From contig JASJEE010000061.1 in assembly GCA_030064835.1 (NCBI GenBank), forward strand, positions 1 through 36,710: a stretch of DNA of 36,710 nt, given 5' to 3'. Source of the DNA: Microcoleaceae cyanobacterium MO_207.B10 (lineage in GTDB: Bacteria > Cyanobacteriota > Cyanobacteriia > Cyanobacteriales > Microcoleaceae). The notes beneath the pieces are model-generated. The model saw nothing but the letters and a program-made list of their open reading frames with translations, made no database searches and was not told the origin of the DNA. A program made the translations under genes and the position numbers. Of the stretch, positions 25,809-33,500 are shown one piece after another. Position 1 is the first letter of the stretch; each line of letters begins with the position of its first letter.

Positions 25809-25991
25809 ATGAAAACAGGTAAAATTATTTTAATAGCTACCTCATTATTTGTGGCAACTAACCAAGGATTATACGCAGGTTTGTTTGACACAATTAAAGA
25901 ATTAAAAATAGAAAATCCTAGTTGTCTAGAATGTGATATCAAAATAGCTGAATGGGAAAATCGGGAAGAATTTTTAACCGAGTTAGTTTGA
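25809..25991 (+). CDS. Small secreted protein, unknown, possibly truncated
   Basis: The ORF can start at 25770, but the internal ATG at 25809 gives a textbook signal peptide: MKTGK, then a hydrophobic IILIATSLFVATNQ, then GLYAG with cleavage expected after Ala. The mature part is about 37 residues, acidic, with a CLEC pair that could form a disulfide or bind metal. The family is not recognised. There is no clear ribosome site. The stop codon TGA abuts the first bases of a MITE-like element (25992), so the C-terminus may have been cut off by insertion. Confidence 0.5.
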   Translation: MKTGKIILIATSLFVATNQGLYAGLFDTIKELKIENPSCLECDIKIAEWENREEFLTELV

Positions 25992-26126
25992 TAGGGGTTT
26001 GTTGAATAATTAACAATTAATAATTAATAATTACCTCTTCTTGAAAAGAAGAGGATTGGTTAAAAGGGAAATTTCTCCTTTAAAGGAGAGGCTTTAAACC
26101 CTGATTTTTTTGCAACCAAACCCCTA
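25992..26126. mobile_element. MITE-like element with TAGGGGTTTG ends
   Basis: The left end TAGGGGTTTGTTGAATAATT and right end CAACCAAACCCCTA are inverted repeats. The interior has AATTAATAATT repeats and two perfect hairpins, CCTCTTCTT/AAGAAGAGG and TCTCCTTTAAAGGAGA. The ends resemble family A (TAGGGTTTGCTGA). Confidence 0.5.
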
Positions 26127-26147
26127 CGATATTAATTTGATAATTCT

Positions 26148-26175
26148 GTAGAGGGATCGCATACAATGTCCCTAC
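26148..26175. repeat. Short palindromic repeat (GCATACAA type), copy 2
   Basis: GGGATCGCATACAATGTCCC is a degenerate version of the palindrome at 18763. The rest of 26127-26436 is low-complexity CTCCCCACA repeats and AT-rich sequence with no gene. Confidence 0.45.
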
Positions 26176-26436
26176 TCCCTTTTTTCGGTTGTGCAGAGCG
26201 CAAAGTGTGGGATAAGTCGCGTATTGCTGGCAAATATAATCTCAAAGCACTAATATATAAACGTTTTAGCATTTTGGGGGTGACAAAAGTGTAAATTTTT
26301 CAGCTTGAGTAAGTAAAAAGTTAGGACGACTGGCACAATTGCACAAAAAGATACAGCTACAATTATTCCTCCTGCTCCCCACACTCCCCACATTCCCCAC
26401 ACTTCCTTGACGCACTACCCTTTTTTCTGGATATCT

Positions 26437-27633
26437 CTATTGTTTAACTCCCCCAGTCGATTTTGTTTGCAACTCAAAAGCTGTATACTTCCCACCCAAA
26501 GCTTCCACTATTGCCTGAGTATTAGAGAGCAACATTTTCACATAACTATCTCCCTCACTTCCAGGAGCGCCAATAGAATCAGAATATAATTCCCTAGGTG
26601 CTAACTTTACCCCTGCTTCCTCAGCAACTGTAGTAATCAACTTAGGATTAATAGTAGTCTCCGCAAAAATAGCAGGCACTCCAGTTTTCTTAATTTCCTC
26701 CGCCAAGTTTTTCACCGTTTGCGCACTAGGTTGTTCCTCCGTAGTCATCCCAATCAAAGTTCCCGTCATCTCTAAACCATAAGCTTTAACATAATATTCA
26801 AAAGCATCATGGGTAGTCACCAGTCGGCGCTGACTTTCTGGAATAGTCGCTATTTGTTCACTAATCCAAATATCAAGCTGCTGTAACTCCTCAACTAATC
26901 TAGCAGCATTCTCCATAAACACCTCTTTGTCTTCCGGTGACAACTCAACCAAAGCATCCCTAATTGCATTCACCATGACAATTCCATTTTCCGCATCACC
27001 CCAAACGTGAGGATCTGGCACTAACTCCCCCTGTTCAGGATTTTGTAAAGCTGTCACCTTTTCCGCCACTGCCAACTTTTGCGCTTTTACACCCGCAGCA
27101 TTCATCAGTTTAATTAAAGCAGGTTCCAAATTATAGCCATTATAAACAATTAAATCTGCCTTCTCAAAAGCCACACTATCAGCAGGCACCGGTTCATAAA
27201 TATGAGGATCAGCTCCCGGTTCCATAATTCCCTGATGCTCAATTTCATCCCCACCTATTTTTTCTGCCATATCAGCAATGATGGTACTGGTAGAAACGAC
27301 TAAAGGTTTACCCTCACCCTCAGCAGAAATATTTGCAGATGGAGCAGCACAACCACTCATCCATAATGCTAATAAAATTAGGGAACAGGGAACAGGGAAC
27401 AGGGAACAGGAAGAAATAATTGATTTTATTTTGGATTTTAGGCAGAAACCCGGTTTATCAAGAGAATTTTGTGAAAGGGAATTAGAGCAATAAACCCGGT
27501 TTCTTGTCTGGGTATCTAAGTCTTGCCTATATTTACCACTCAGATATATTTCCTGTTCTCTGTTCCGAGTTAAGCCTTCTCTACCTAGACTATTAGTTAA
27601 ATTAATTTTGCACAGATACTTCCTAATTTTCAT
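26437..27633 (-). CDS. mntC: Manganese ABC transporter substrate-binding lipoprotein MntC
   Basis: This is a cluster 9 (TroA/ZnuA-type) metal-binding lipoprotein feeding Mn2+ to MntAB. Ligands expected for MntC are present: His in GADPHIYEP, His in PDPHVWGD, Glu in IFAETTINPKL and Asp in LYSDSIG. Glu at the third site favours Mn over Zn. The lipobox is LWMSGC with Cys95. The N-terminus is abnormal: about 70 residues precede the hydrophobic core. Residues about 36-65 are encoded by a dispersed palindromic repeat (27440-27527), and residues about 75-85 of the signal's core by four GGAACAG heptamers. ATG at 27633 is the only good start upstream of the lipobox. It is transcribed divergently from mntA. 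Confidence 0.87.
   Translation of the reverse strand: MKIRKYLCKINLTNSLGREGLTRNREQEIYLSGKYRQDLDTQTRNRVYCSNSLSQNSLDKPGFCLKSKIKSIISSCSLFPVPCSLILLALWMSGCAAPSANISAEGEGKPLVVSTSTIIADMAEKIGGDEIEHQGIMEPGADPHIYEPVPADSVAFEKADLIVYNGYNLEPALIKLMNAAGVKAQKLAVAEKVTALQNPEQGELVPDPHVWGDAENGIVMVNAIRDALVELSPEDKEVFMENAARLVEELQQLDIWISEQIATIPESQRRLVTTHDAFEYYVKAYGLEMTGTLIGMTTEEQPSAQTVKNLAEEIKKTGVPAIFAETTINPKLITTVAEEAGVKLAPRELYSDSIGAPGSEGDSYVKMLLSNTQAIVEALGGKYTAFELQTKSTGGVKQ
27381..27410. repeat. Heptamer repeat inside the mntC signal sequence
   Basis: Four GGAACAG units read on the minus strand give codons for CSLFPVPCSL, part of the hydrophobic core. Confidence 0.8.
27440..27527. repeat. Dispersed GAAACCCGGTTTCT repeat inside mntC
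   Basis: CAGAAACCCGGTTTATCAAG and ATAAACCCGGTTTCTTGTCT flank a spacer and then GGGTATCTAAGTCTTG. It aligns end to end with the non-coding copy at 21586-21661. Here it is open in the mntC frame. Confidence 0.7.
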
Positions 27634-27738
27634 TTTGATTTAATTGACAATTTTTCATATTTCTTTCATAATTTATATCATATTTGTTTCATATTTCTCA
27701 CATTCTAGGGTGAAATTTTGAACTAAACCTCTATCGTT

Positions 27739-27903
27739 AGAGGTTGTTTGAGAAGTTATTGATCCCCCTAAATCCCCCTTAATAAGGGGGACTTTCCCTT
27801 CTATTTCCTCTGTTTTCAATGGGGACTTTCCTTTGTATTTCCCCCTTTTCAAGGGGGGCTAGGGGGGAGCTAGATCAAAATTCATACTATTCAAACATTC
27901 TCT
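27739..27903. mobile_element. MITE-like element in the mntC-mntA promoter region
   Basis: AGAGGTTGTTTGAGAAGT on the left is answered by inverted ACTATTCAAACATTCTCT on the right. Inside is the common cyanobacterial palindrome GATCCCCCTAAATCCCCCTT ... AAGGGGGGCTAGGGGGGA. It occupies about half the 320-base divergent promoter region. Confidence 0.55.
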
Positions 27904-27953
27904 TAGAAGGATTTCAGAGAATCATATTTGATAATTTATAGGAGTCATAATTA

Positions 27954-28703
27954 ATGAATCAGGCCAAAATTACAGTAAGTCATTTAGCAGTCCATTATCG
28001 TACCGTTGAGGCGTTGCGAGACATTACCCTACAGATACAAGCAGGAAAATTAACAGGTATTATTGGCCCTAATGGCGCTGGAAAAAGTACCTTATTAAAA
28101 GGAATGTTAGGGTTAATTCCTGTGACTGGGGGTTCTGTAATCTACAATGACAAACCACTTCAAGAACAGTTAAGCAGAATTGCTTATGTGCCTCAGCGAT
28201 CGCAAATTGATTGGACTTATCCTGCTACTGTCTGGGATGTGGTAATGATGGGGCGGGTGCGTCAGACTGGTTGGTTTTGTCGTTTTTCTAATGTGAGTCG
28301 GAGGTTAGCATTGGAGGCGTTGACAAGGGTGGGGATGGATAGTTATCGCGATCGCCCCATCGGACAACTTTCTGGAGGCCAGCAACAGCGGGTATTTTTG
28401 GCGCGATCTTTAGCTCAGGAAGCAGATATTTTCTGTTTTGATGAGCCGTTTGTTGGGGTAGATCAGAAGACTGAAAATATTATTTTTGAGATTTTTCACG
28501 AGTTAGCTGAAGCTGGAAAAGTTGTGATTGTTGTTAATCACGATCTGGGAGAATCTATTACTAATTTTAATGATTTAATTTTGTTAAATAAAGAGTTAAT
28601 TGCTGTTGGTAATAGACAAGTTGTATTGCAGGAAGAAAATTTGTATCGTGCTTATGGGGGTAAGGTTGGTTTCTTTTCGGAGTCTTTAAGGCAAGTTGCT
28701 TGA
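27954..28703 (+). CDS. mntA: Manganese ABC transporter ATP-binding protein MntA
   Basis: This ATPase energises Mn2+ import with MntB and MntC. The motifs are Walker A GIIGPNGAGKSTLLKGML, Q-loop YVPQRSQIDWTYPATVWDVV (the SQIDW segment is typical of the Mn/Zn cluster 9 ATPases), signature LSGGQQQRVFLARSL, Walker B DIFCFDEPFVGVD and H-loop VIVVNHDLGE. The 249-residue length is normal. The ATG follows AGGAGT. The expected partner mntB is 1,962 bases downstream, beyond two toxin-antitoxin pairs and a nuclease relic, instead of directly adjacent. Mn rather than Zn rests on the MntC ligand set. Confidence 0.9.
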   Translation: MNQAKITVSHLAVHYRTVEALRDITLQIQAGKLTGIIGPNGAGKSTLLKGMLGLIPVTGGSVIYNDKPLQEQLSRIAYVPQRSQIDWTYPATVWDVVMMGRVRQTGWFCRFSNVSRRLALEALTRVGMDSYRDRPIGQLSGGQQQRVFLARSLAQEADIFCFDEPFVGVDQKTENIIFEIFHELAEAGKVVIVVNHDLGESITNFNDLILLNKELIAVGNRQVVLQEENLYRAYGGKVGFFSESLRQVA

Positions 28704-28833
28704 TTGTTATGATTTTTTTTAGTATGATTGAAGTTTTAGTTATAGCACTACAAAAAAGTCTTATAATTTTCATAAAATTGAAATCCTTTATAACTAATAT
28801 TTTGATTTAAGCTGATAGCTGATAGCTATATAC

Positions 28834-28938
28834 TAATCCTAGATGATTTGTGAAAAAAGCTGTAGGGGTTTGGTCTCCAAACCCAAGCTAAGATGGGATT
28901 TGGAAACCAAACCCCTACGATAAAATTATCTAGGATTA
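28834..28938. mobile_element. Nested palindromic element downstream of mntA
   Basis: The outer ends are TAATCCTAGAT and ATCTAGGATTA, a perfect 11-base inverted repeat. The inner palindrome is GTAGGGGTTTGGT ... ACCAAACCCCTAC. No coding sequence is present. The inner part shares ACCAAACCCCTACGA with the element ending at 26126. Confidence 0.6.
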
Positions 28939-28995
28939 CTATAGTAGAAAGATTATTGATTTATAATTTTTGTAGCTATTCTGAGAATTTTTATA

Positions 28996-29232
28996 ATGCT
29001 AAATGTAACTATTGATGAAATTCAAAGCGATCCACTGAAATATTTGCGTCTAGTGGAAGAGGGAGAAACTGTTATAATTATTCGCTCTGAGGAAGCGATC
29101 GCCGAAATTAGACCTATTGTCAGTAGCAAGAAATTACGACCATTTGGTTTGTGCGCAGGTGAGTTTACTGTTCCGGATGATTTTGATGCTCCTTTGCCAG
29201 AAGATATGTTGAACGCATTTGAGGGGAAATGA
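28996..29232 (+). CDS. Phd/YefM-like antitoxin
   Basis: This is the antitoxin of a type II pair. It is 78 residues and binds DNA and the toxin. MLNVTIDEIQSDPLKYLRLV then EEGETVIIIRSEEAIAEIRP is the Phd/YefM fold (residues about 1-50), followed by an acidic tail ending LPEDMLNAFEGK that would wrap the toxin. Its last codons overlap the toxin ATG by four bases (ATGA), the classic coupling. There is no strong ribosome site. It lies immediately downstream of the palindromic element in the mntA-mntB gap. Confidence 0.85.
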   Translation: MLNVTIDEIQSDPLKYLRLVEEGETVIIIRSEEAIAEIRPIVSSKKLRPFGLCAGEFTVPDDFDAPLPEDMLNAFEGK

Positions 29233-29612
29233 GAATTTTACTAGATACACATATTTTTTTATGGTTTATCAATGGCGACTCTCGGTTGTCAGAGAATGTT
29301 CGGGATACTATCCGTATTTTAGACAACGAAGTTTATCTGAGTTCAGTTTCAGTTTGGGAAGCTACTGTTAAGTACCAGTTAGGTAAGTTACCTCTACCAG
29401 AACCTCCTGAAACATATTTACCTAAACAGCGTAATCTTCATCAAATTTCCAGTCTCCCTCTGGATGAAAGTAGTGTACTTCAACTGGCTAAACTGCCACT
29501 ATTACATCGCGATCCCTTTGACAGAATGCTTATTTGTCAAGCATTACAAAATGGTTTGACTATTGCGACGGTAGATGCAGCAATTCGTGCTTACCCAGTT
29601 AATGTTTTGTAG
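29229..29612 (+). CDS. PIN-domain toxin (VapC-like)
   Basis: This is a probable Mg-dependent ribonuclease toxin neutralised by the Phd-like protein just upstream. The PIN acidic residues are all visible: Asp6 (LLDTHIFLW), Glu44 (SVSVWEATVKYQLGKL), Asp95 and Asp98 (HRDPFDRMLICQA) and Asp116 (IATVDAAIRAY). The 127-residue length is usual. The target RNA is unknown; VapC relatives cut tRNA or rRNA. A perfect 25-base tandem duplication spans its stop codon. Confidence 0.9.
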   Translation: MRILLDTHIFLWFINGDSRLSENVRDTIRILDNEVYLSSVSVWEATVKYQLGKLPLPEPPETYLPKQRNLHQISSLPLDESSVLQLAKLPLLHRDPFDRMLICQALQNGLTIATVDAAIRAYPVNVL

Positions 29613-29640
29613 AAATTACCCAGTTAATGTTTTGTAGAAA
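29591..29640. repeat. Perfect 25-base tandem duplication at the toxin stop
   Basis: Two back-to-back identical units, each TTACCCAGTTAATGTTTTGT plus AGAAA. The stop codon TAG lies in the first unit, so the protein is unaffected. Confidence 0.95.
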
Positions 29641-29682
29641 TGGAGTACCCTAACACTGCAATGTTAAGCAGTTACTAACCAT

Positions 29683-29955
29683 TCAATTTTTATAACCACT
29701 ATTGCAGTATGGATGGGTAATTTGTCCATTATCTATAGTAGCTAATCCACCATCTCGTTTACGTTGTTTATGATCTATATGAATAGAGTTTCTATGGATA
29801 AATCCATTACATATTTTGCAGCGAGGTGCATTTGAGAGTGCATCTCTAATATAAATTTCGCTTTTTATGTTTGTCTTAAAATCTTGCTCACATGAATTAT
29901 TGTCTTTATTTTCCTTTTGAATTTGATAATACAGGTTATCATCTACAATAGAATG
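29683..29955 (-). pseudogene. HNH endonuclease, C-terminal fragment
   Basis: A 90-codon frame with no ATG, GTG or TTG start reads RDALSNAPRCKICNGFIHRN, then SIHIDHKQRKRDGG, then NGQITHPYCNSGYKN and stop. CxxC, IDH and HPYCN are the HNH zinc and catalytic pattern found at the end of HNH nucleases associated with DUF262-type proteins. An in-frame TAA at 29956-29958 precedes it, so the N-terminal part is lost. It faces the TA genes on the opposite strand. Confidence 0.7.
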
Positions 29956-30017
29956 TTATTTAGTTTAGATTTAAAATATCTAAAGTAAGATTAAAATTCA
30001 TTCTGGAGTAAAACGAT

Positions 30018-30242
30018 ATGTCAGAATTACTAAAAAGAATTACGATCAATCCCAAACAATGTGGTGGCCGCCCTTGCATCCGAGGCATGAGAATTAGGGT
30101 ATCAGATGTACTAGATTTATTTGCTGCTGGAATGAGTGCTGAACAAATCTTAGAAGAAATGCCCGATTTAGAGGCCAATGATCTGCAAGCAGCCCTTTTA
30201 TATGCCTCCCGTAAACTTAATCATCCAGTGCTAGTTGTATGA
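30018..30242 (+). CDS. DUF433 antitoxin
   Basis: This 74-residue protein is almost entirely the DUF433 motif: RITINPKQCGGRPCIRGMRI then RVSDVLDLFAAGMSAEQILE and EMPDLEANDLQAAL. It is a winged-helix-like DNA-binding antitoxin, normally paired with a PIN-like toxin, as it is here. The ATG follows a good GGAGT site. It overlaps the toxin gene by four bases (ATGA). Confidence 0.9.
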   Translation: MSELLKRITINPKQCGGRPCIRGMRIRVSDVLDLFAAGMSAEQILEEMPDLEANDLQAALLYASRKLNHPVLVV

Positions 30243-30577
30243 TAATTTGGGTAGATGCACAACTGTCGCCTGCGATCGCTACTTGGATTAGCGATACTTT
30301 TGGAATAACAGCATTAGCTCTACGGGATATTGGTTTGAGAGATGCTGAAGATTTTGAGATTTTTGAAGCAGCAAAAGCTGAAAGTGTTATCTTGATAACT
30401 AAAGACAGTGATTTTGTAGATCTAGTCAATCGCCTTGACTCACCTCCTCAAATTATCTGGTTAACCTGTGGTAACACCTCAAATGCTCGGTTACGAGAAA
30501 TTTTAAGTGCTACTTTACCAGAAGCGCTAGAGCTTCTACTATCTGGTGAAGCATTAGTTGAAATTAGCGGAGAATAA
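30239..30577 (+). CDS. DUF5615 PIN-like toxin
   Basis: This 112-residue PIN-like protein is the partner of DUF433. Characteristic features are MIIWVDAQLSPAIATWI with Asp6, ALRDIGLRDAEDFEIFEAA, and ILITKDSDFVDLV with Asp56 and Asp58. The order DUF433-DUF5615 with overlapping start and stop is the usual layout. RNase activity is expected from the family but the target is unknown. mntB starts 89 bases on, so it may be read through from this pair's promoter. Confidence 0.9.
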   Translation: MIIWVDAQLSPAIATWISDTFGITALALRDIGLRDAEDFEIFEAAKAESVILITKDSDFVDLVNRLDSPPQIIWLTCGNTSNARLREILSATLPEALELLLSGEALVEISGE

Positions 30578-30665
30578 TTATACCTCTTTACTTATGAAAT
30601 TACCACTTAATTTTCACTATCAAATCAGAATAATAAAACATCCAAAATAGGAAAAATAAACACTA

Positions 30666-31553
30666 ATGTTAGAAACATTACTCGAACCACTACAATACAG
30701 TTTTATGCAACGATCGCTCCTAGTCGCAGTAATAGTCGGAATCATCTGTGCAGTAGTCGGCAGTTATTTAATGGTACAAAGATTAGCACTATTAGGAGAT
30801 GCCATTAGTCACTCAGTTTTACCAGGATTAGCTATTGCTTTTTGGATAGGAGCAAATATATTTGTCGGAGCATTTATCGCCGGAATAATAAGCACTATTT
30901 TAATTAACTTAATTAGGACGCGATCGCCAATCAAAGAAGATGCAGCAATGGGGATAGTTTTTTCTGCTTTCTTTGCTTTAGGAATTACATTAATTACAAT
31001 TATTCAGAAAGACAATAAAATAGACCTAAATCATTTTTTATTCGGCAATATTCTGGGAGTAACTGTTGGAGACGTGCGAGATACATTAATAAGTGCTGTA
31101 GTTGTTTTATTAGTTGTAATCCTATTGTATAAAGAACTATTATTTTACACATTTGACCCCCTCGGCGCTCAAGCAGTAGGTTTACCTGTAAATTTATTAA
31201 ACTTGGGGTTAATGATGTTAATTGGTTTAACAATTGTAGCCAGTCTCAAAGCAGTAGGAGTAGTCTTAGTTTTATCCTTATTAATTACACCAGCATCTAC
31301 AGCTTATCTATTAGTTAAAAGACTCCATCAAGTAATGATATTAGGAGTAGGAATAGGAATTTTATCTAGTATTAGTGGAATGTATATTAGCTACTTCTAT
31401 AATTTGCCATCTGGTCCGGCAATTGTATTAGTATCATTTGGATTATTTATATTAGCTTTTTTGTTCAGTCCTACTCAAGGAATTTTGACTCATCCCGCAT
31501 CTACTTCTAATCAGCCTTCTATTTGGAGAGAGTTAAAAAGTTTAATTGGGTAG
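30666..31553 (+). CDS. mntB: Manganese ABC transporter permease MntB
   Basis: This is the integral-membrane subunit of the Mn2+ importer, a member of the ABC-3 family. About eight hydrophobic helices are present. Landmarks are MQRSLLVAVIVGIICAVVGSYL near the N-terminus, LALLGDAISHSVLPGLAIAF (the conserved GDAISHSVLPG cluster 9 motif), AMGIVFSAFFALGITLI and LVLSLLITPASTAYLL. The 295-residue length is normal. The ATG follows AGGA. Its separation from mntA by about 2 kb of TA and repeat DNA means it may be transcribed from a new promoter or by read-through. Confidence 0.9.
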   Translation: MLETLLEPLQYSFMQRSLLVAVIVGIICAVVGSYLMVQRLALLGDAISHSVLPGLAIAFWIGANIFVGAFIAGIISTILINLIRTRSPIKEDAAMGIVFSAFFALGITLITIIQKDNKIDLNHFLFGNILGVTVGDVRDTLISAVVVLLVVILLYKELLFYTFDPLGAQAVGLPVNLLNLGLMMLIGLTIVASLKAVGVVLVLSLLITPASTAYLLVKRLHQVMILGVGIGILSSISGMYISYFYNLPSGPAIVLVSFGLFILAFLFSPTQGILTHPASTSNQPSIWRELKSLIG

Positions 31554-31647
31554 GTGGTAGGTTTTAGGTGGTCTAATACCATTTCTCAAAAATCTTACTA
31601 TATTTGATTGGATAGGGAAGTGGGGGGAGTTTGGGAGGTGGGGGGAA

Positions 31648-31668
31648 GGGACGTTGTATGCAACGTCC
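31648..31668. repeat. Short palindromic repeat (GTTGTATGCAACGT type), copy 3
   Basis: GGACGTTGTATGCAACGTCC is a perfect palindromic stem-loop, related to 18763-18790 and 26148-26175. It is flanked on the left by G-rich low-complexity DNA. Confidence 0.6.
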
Positions 31669-31789
31669 GTACACATAAGAATAATGAACATTAACTGGCT
31701 AATAATTAAATAATAAGTAATTGTCTCTATGTTAATTACTTAATAACTGAAGTTTTCTCCTACTATAGCATTACTTTTGGTAATTGGGA

Positions 31790-31897
31790 TCAGACTTTGT
31801 TGGATGTTAGCTTGCCATGTTTAATCATCAGGTTAAGGATGGCATACGGTAGAAATAAGTTCACTGCTTGACTATCAAATTTTCCTCTAAATATCAT
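31790..31897 (-). pseudogene. Unrecognised 35-codon ORF
   Basis: Reads MIFRGKFDSQAVNLFLPYAI then LNLMIKHGKLTSNKV. It is protein-like in composition but too short to name; it may be a relic in the 31554-32200 spacer. Low confidence. Confidence 0.2.
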
Positions 31898-32022
31898 GTC
31901 TCCAGCAAGTAGGGACTTGGATGTAAAATCCCTACTAGACTGACAAATCTAAAATGGTGTGTTACGACAGACTGCTAAATTACTTTCATAGTCTGAGTTT
32001 AAGCCGTAAGTACGCACCCTAC

Positions 32023-32151
32023 TGGACCGTTTCAGCTAAAGTAGTGCATTAAAAAACTGTGGGTGGGAGGTGTGGGAAGAGGGGTAAAAGGGGGGAGATT
32101 AATCAACCCAGAATTTAAAATCTATTGCAACATTTAAGATGAAACAGTCCA
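32023..32151. mobile_element. MITE-like element, family B (TGGACYGTTTC ends), copy 1
   Basis: Left end TGGACCGTTTCAGCTAAA, right end TTTAAGATGAAACAGTCCA, and flanks CTAC / CTAT suggest a four-base target duplication. The interior shares GTGCATTA and CTATTGCAACATTTAAG with the copy at 34255. The middle differs. Confidence 0.7.
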
Positions 32152-32200
32152 CTATAATTTTGCGATCTATCAATACAAAAATTTCAACATTATTTAGTTA

Positions 32201-33355
32201 CTAATCTAATTTTTTCATGGCATCTTCTACCTTTTTTTCTCCTTCATCGTTATTCTGTTCTTGAAACAATTTTAAAGCAGTTTTAAAAGATTTAAGGGCT
32301 TCGCTCTCTCGTTTGCGACCATGAAGAGCCAAGCCCATTTTATAATGAGCATCTGCGTTATCAGGAGTTTTCCTAATAACTTGCCGATACATAATAATTG
32401 CTTCGAGATAATCTTGCTGTTCTAAAAGAATATCCCCAGCAGCAAACCGTGCTGCCACTAAATCTGGATTCGCATAAGCAGCTCGTTGATAAGCATCTAA
32501 AGCTCCTTTAAGATTATTCTGAGCTTTGAGAATTTCGGCAATTTGAAGCTGAATATCTCCATTACGAGGCTCTAGGCGAGAGGCCACTTCAAAAGCAGCT
32601 AAACCACCTCTGTTATCTCCAGTAGCCAGCAAAACAGTTCCTAACTTAATCTGCACTCCAGCATCTCTGGGTGATAGTTGAGACCCTTGTTGAATAGCTT
32701 GAAGTGCTTCAGGGAAGCGTTTCAGCCTTAATAAAGCTAACCCCATTGAGGCGTAAGCTTCGGCATTATTTGGATCGGACTTAATTGCTACTTGATATGC
32801 TATGAGCGCCTCGTTATATTTTTCTTGGCGGAACAAGGAAGCTGCTAGTCCCAAATGAGCATTGGTTTTACTACGGTCAAGCAGAGAAGCACGACGATAA
32901 GCTTCGGTAGCCGCCTGATAGTTTTGTAATTTGGCCATAGTGTATCCAAGACCATATTGAAAATCAGCATTATGGGGGTCAAGAGTTACTGCCTGTTGAT
33001 AAAACTGGGCTGCTGCTTGGAAGTCTCCTTGGATTGCTTGTAAATAGGCAATACCAGAATAGATTTGAGCATTTTTGGGGTCTAAACGTGCTGCCTGTTG
33101 ATAGATGGCTATTGCTTGTTGATAATTTCCCGCATCGACTAATTCACGCCCTTGCTGCAATAGCTTATTCACATTTGAATTAGCAGCTTGGTTTGCTTGA
33201 GCCAAAAGTTTGACCCCACAGTTAAGAGGAGGAGTATAACTCTTGATTTCGGTTTTTGTTTGCGGACAGGGAGAAGCATAAGCAATAGAAGGAATAGTGG
33301 CTGTCATTGTGGCCACTACTAGGCTACTAAATATTAAAACTGTTTTTTGGTACAC
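32201..33355 (-). CDS. Secreted TPR-repeat protein
   Basis: The N-terminus is a signal peptide (MYQKTVLIFSSLVVATMTAT onward, cleavage expected after AYA). Residues about 60-370 form nine or so tetratricopeptide repeats (consensus N..AL..Y..A...DP.N...), and the tail is charged. There is no enzymatic domain, so it is likely a periplasmic or cell-envelope adaptor. At 384 residues the family is broad and the function is not determined. It is divergent from the YbjQ gene across a 145-base spacer. Confidence 0.87.
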   Translation of the reverse strand: MYQKTVLIFSSLVVATMTATIPSIAYASPCPQTKTEIKSYTPPLNCGVKLLAQANQAANSNVNKLLQQGRELVDAGNYQQAIAIYQQAARLDPKNAQIYSGIAYLQAIQGDFQAAAQFYQQAVTLDPHNADFQYGLGYTMAKLQNYQAATEAYRRASLLDRSKTNAHLGLAASLFRQEKYNEALIAYQVAIKSDPNNAEAYASMGLALLRLKRFPEALQAIQQGSQLSPRDAGVQIKLGTVLLATGDNRGGLAAFEVASRLEPRNGDIQLQIAEILKAQNNLKGALDAYQRAAYANPDLVAARFAAGDILLEQQDYLEAIIMYRQVIRKTPDNADAHYKMGLALHGRKRESEALKSFKTALKLFQEQNNDEGEKKVEDAMKKLD

Positions 33356-33500
33356 GGCCAGTGTGAATATAAGTTAAGTGTTTCTAGAAATTATTGATCA
33401 TACCACTCTATATCGGGAATGGTGGAGTGCATTTCTGTAGTCTTTTTACAGAGAGCAATGATGCTTTCTCAGGTAAAAAAATTTAGGAGACTAAAAAAAG

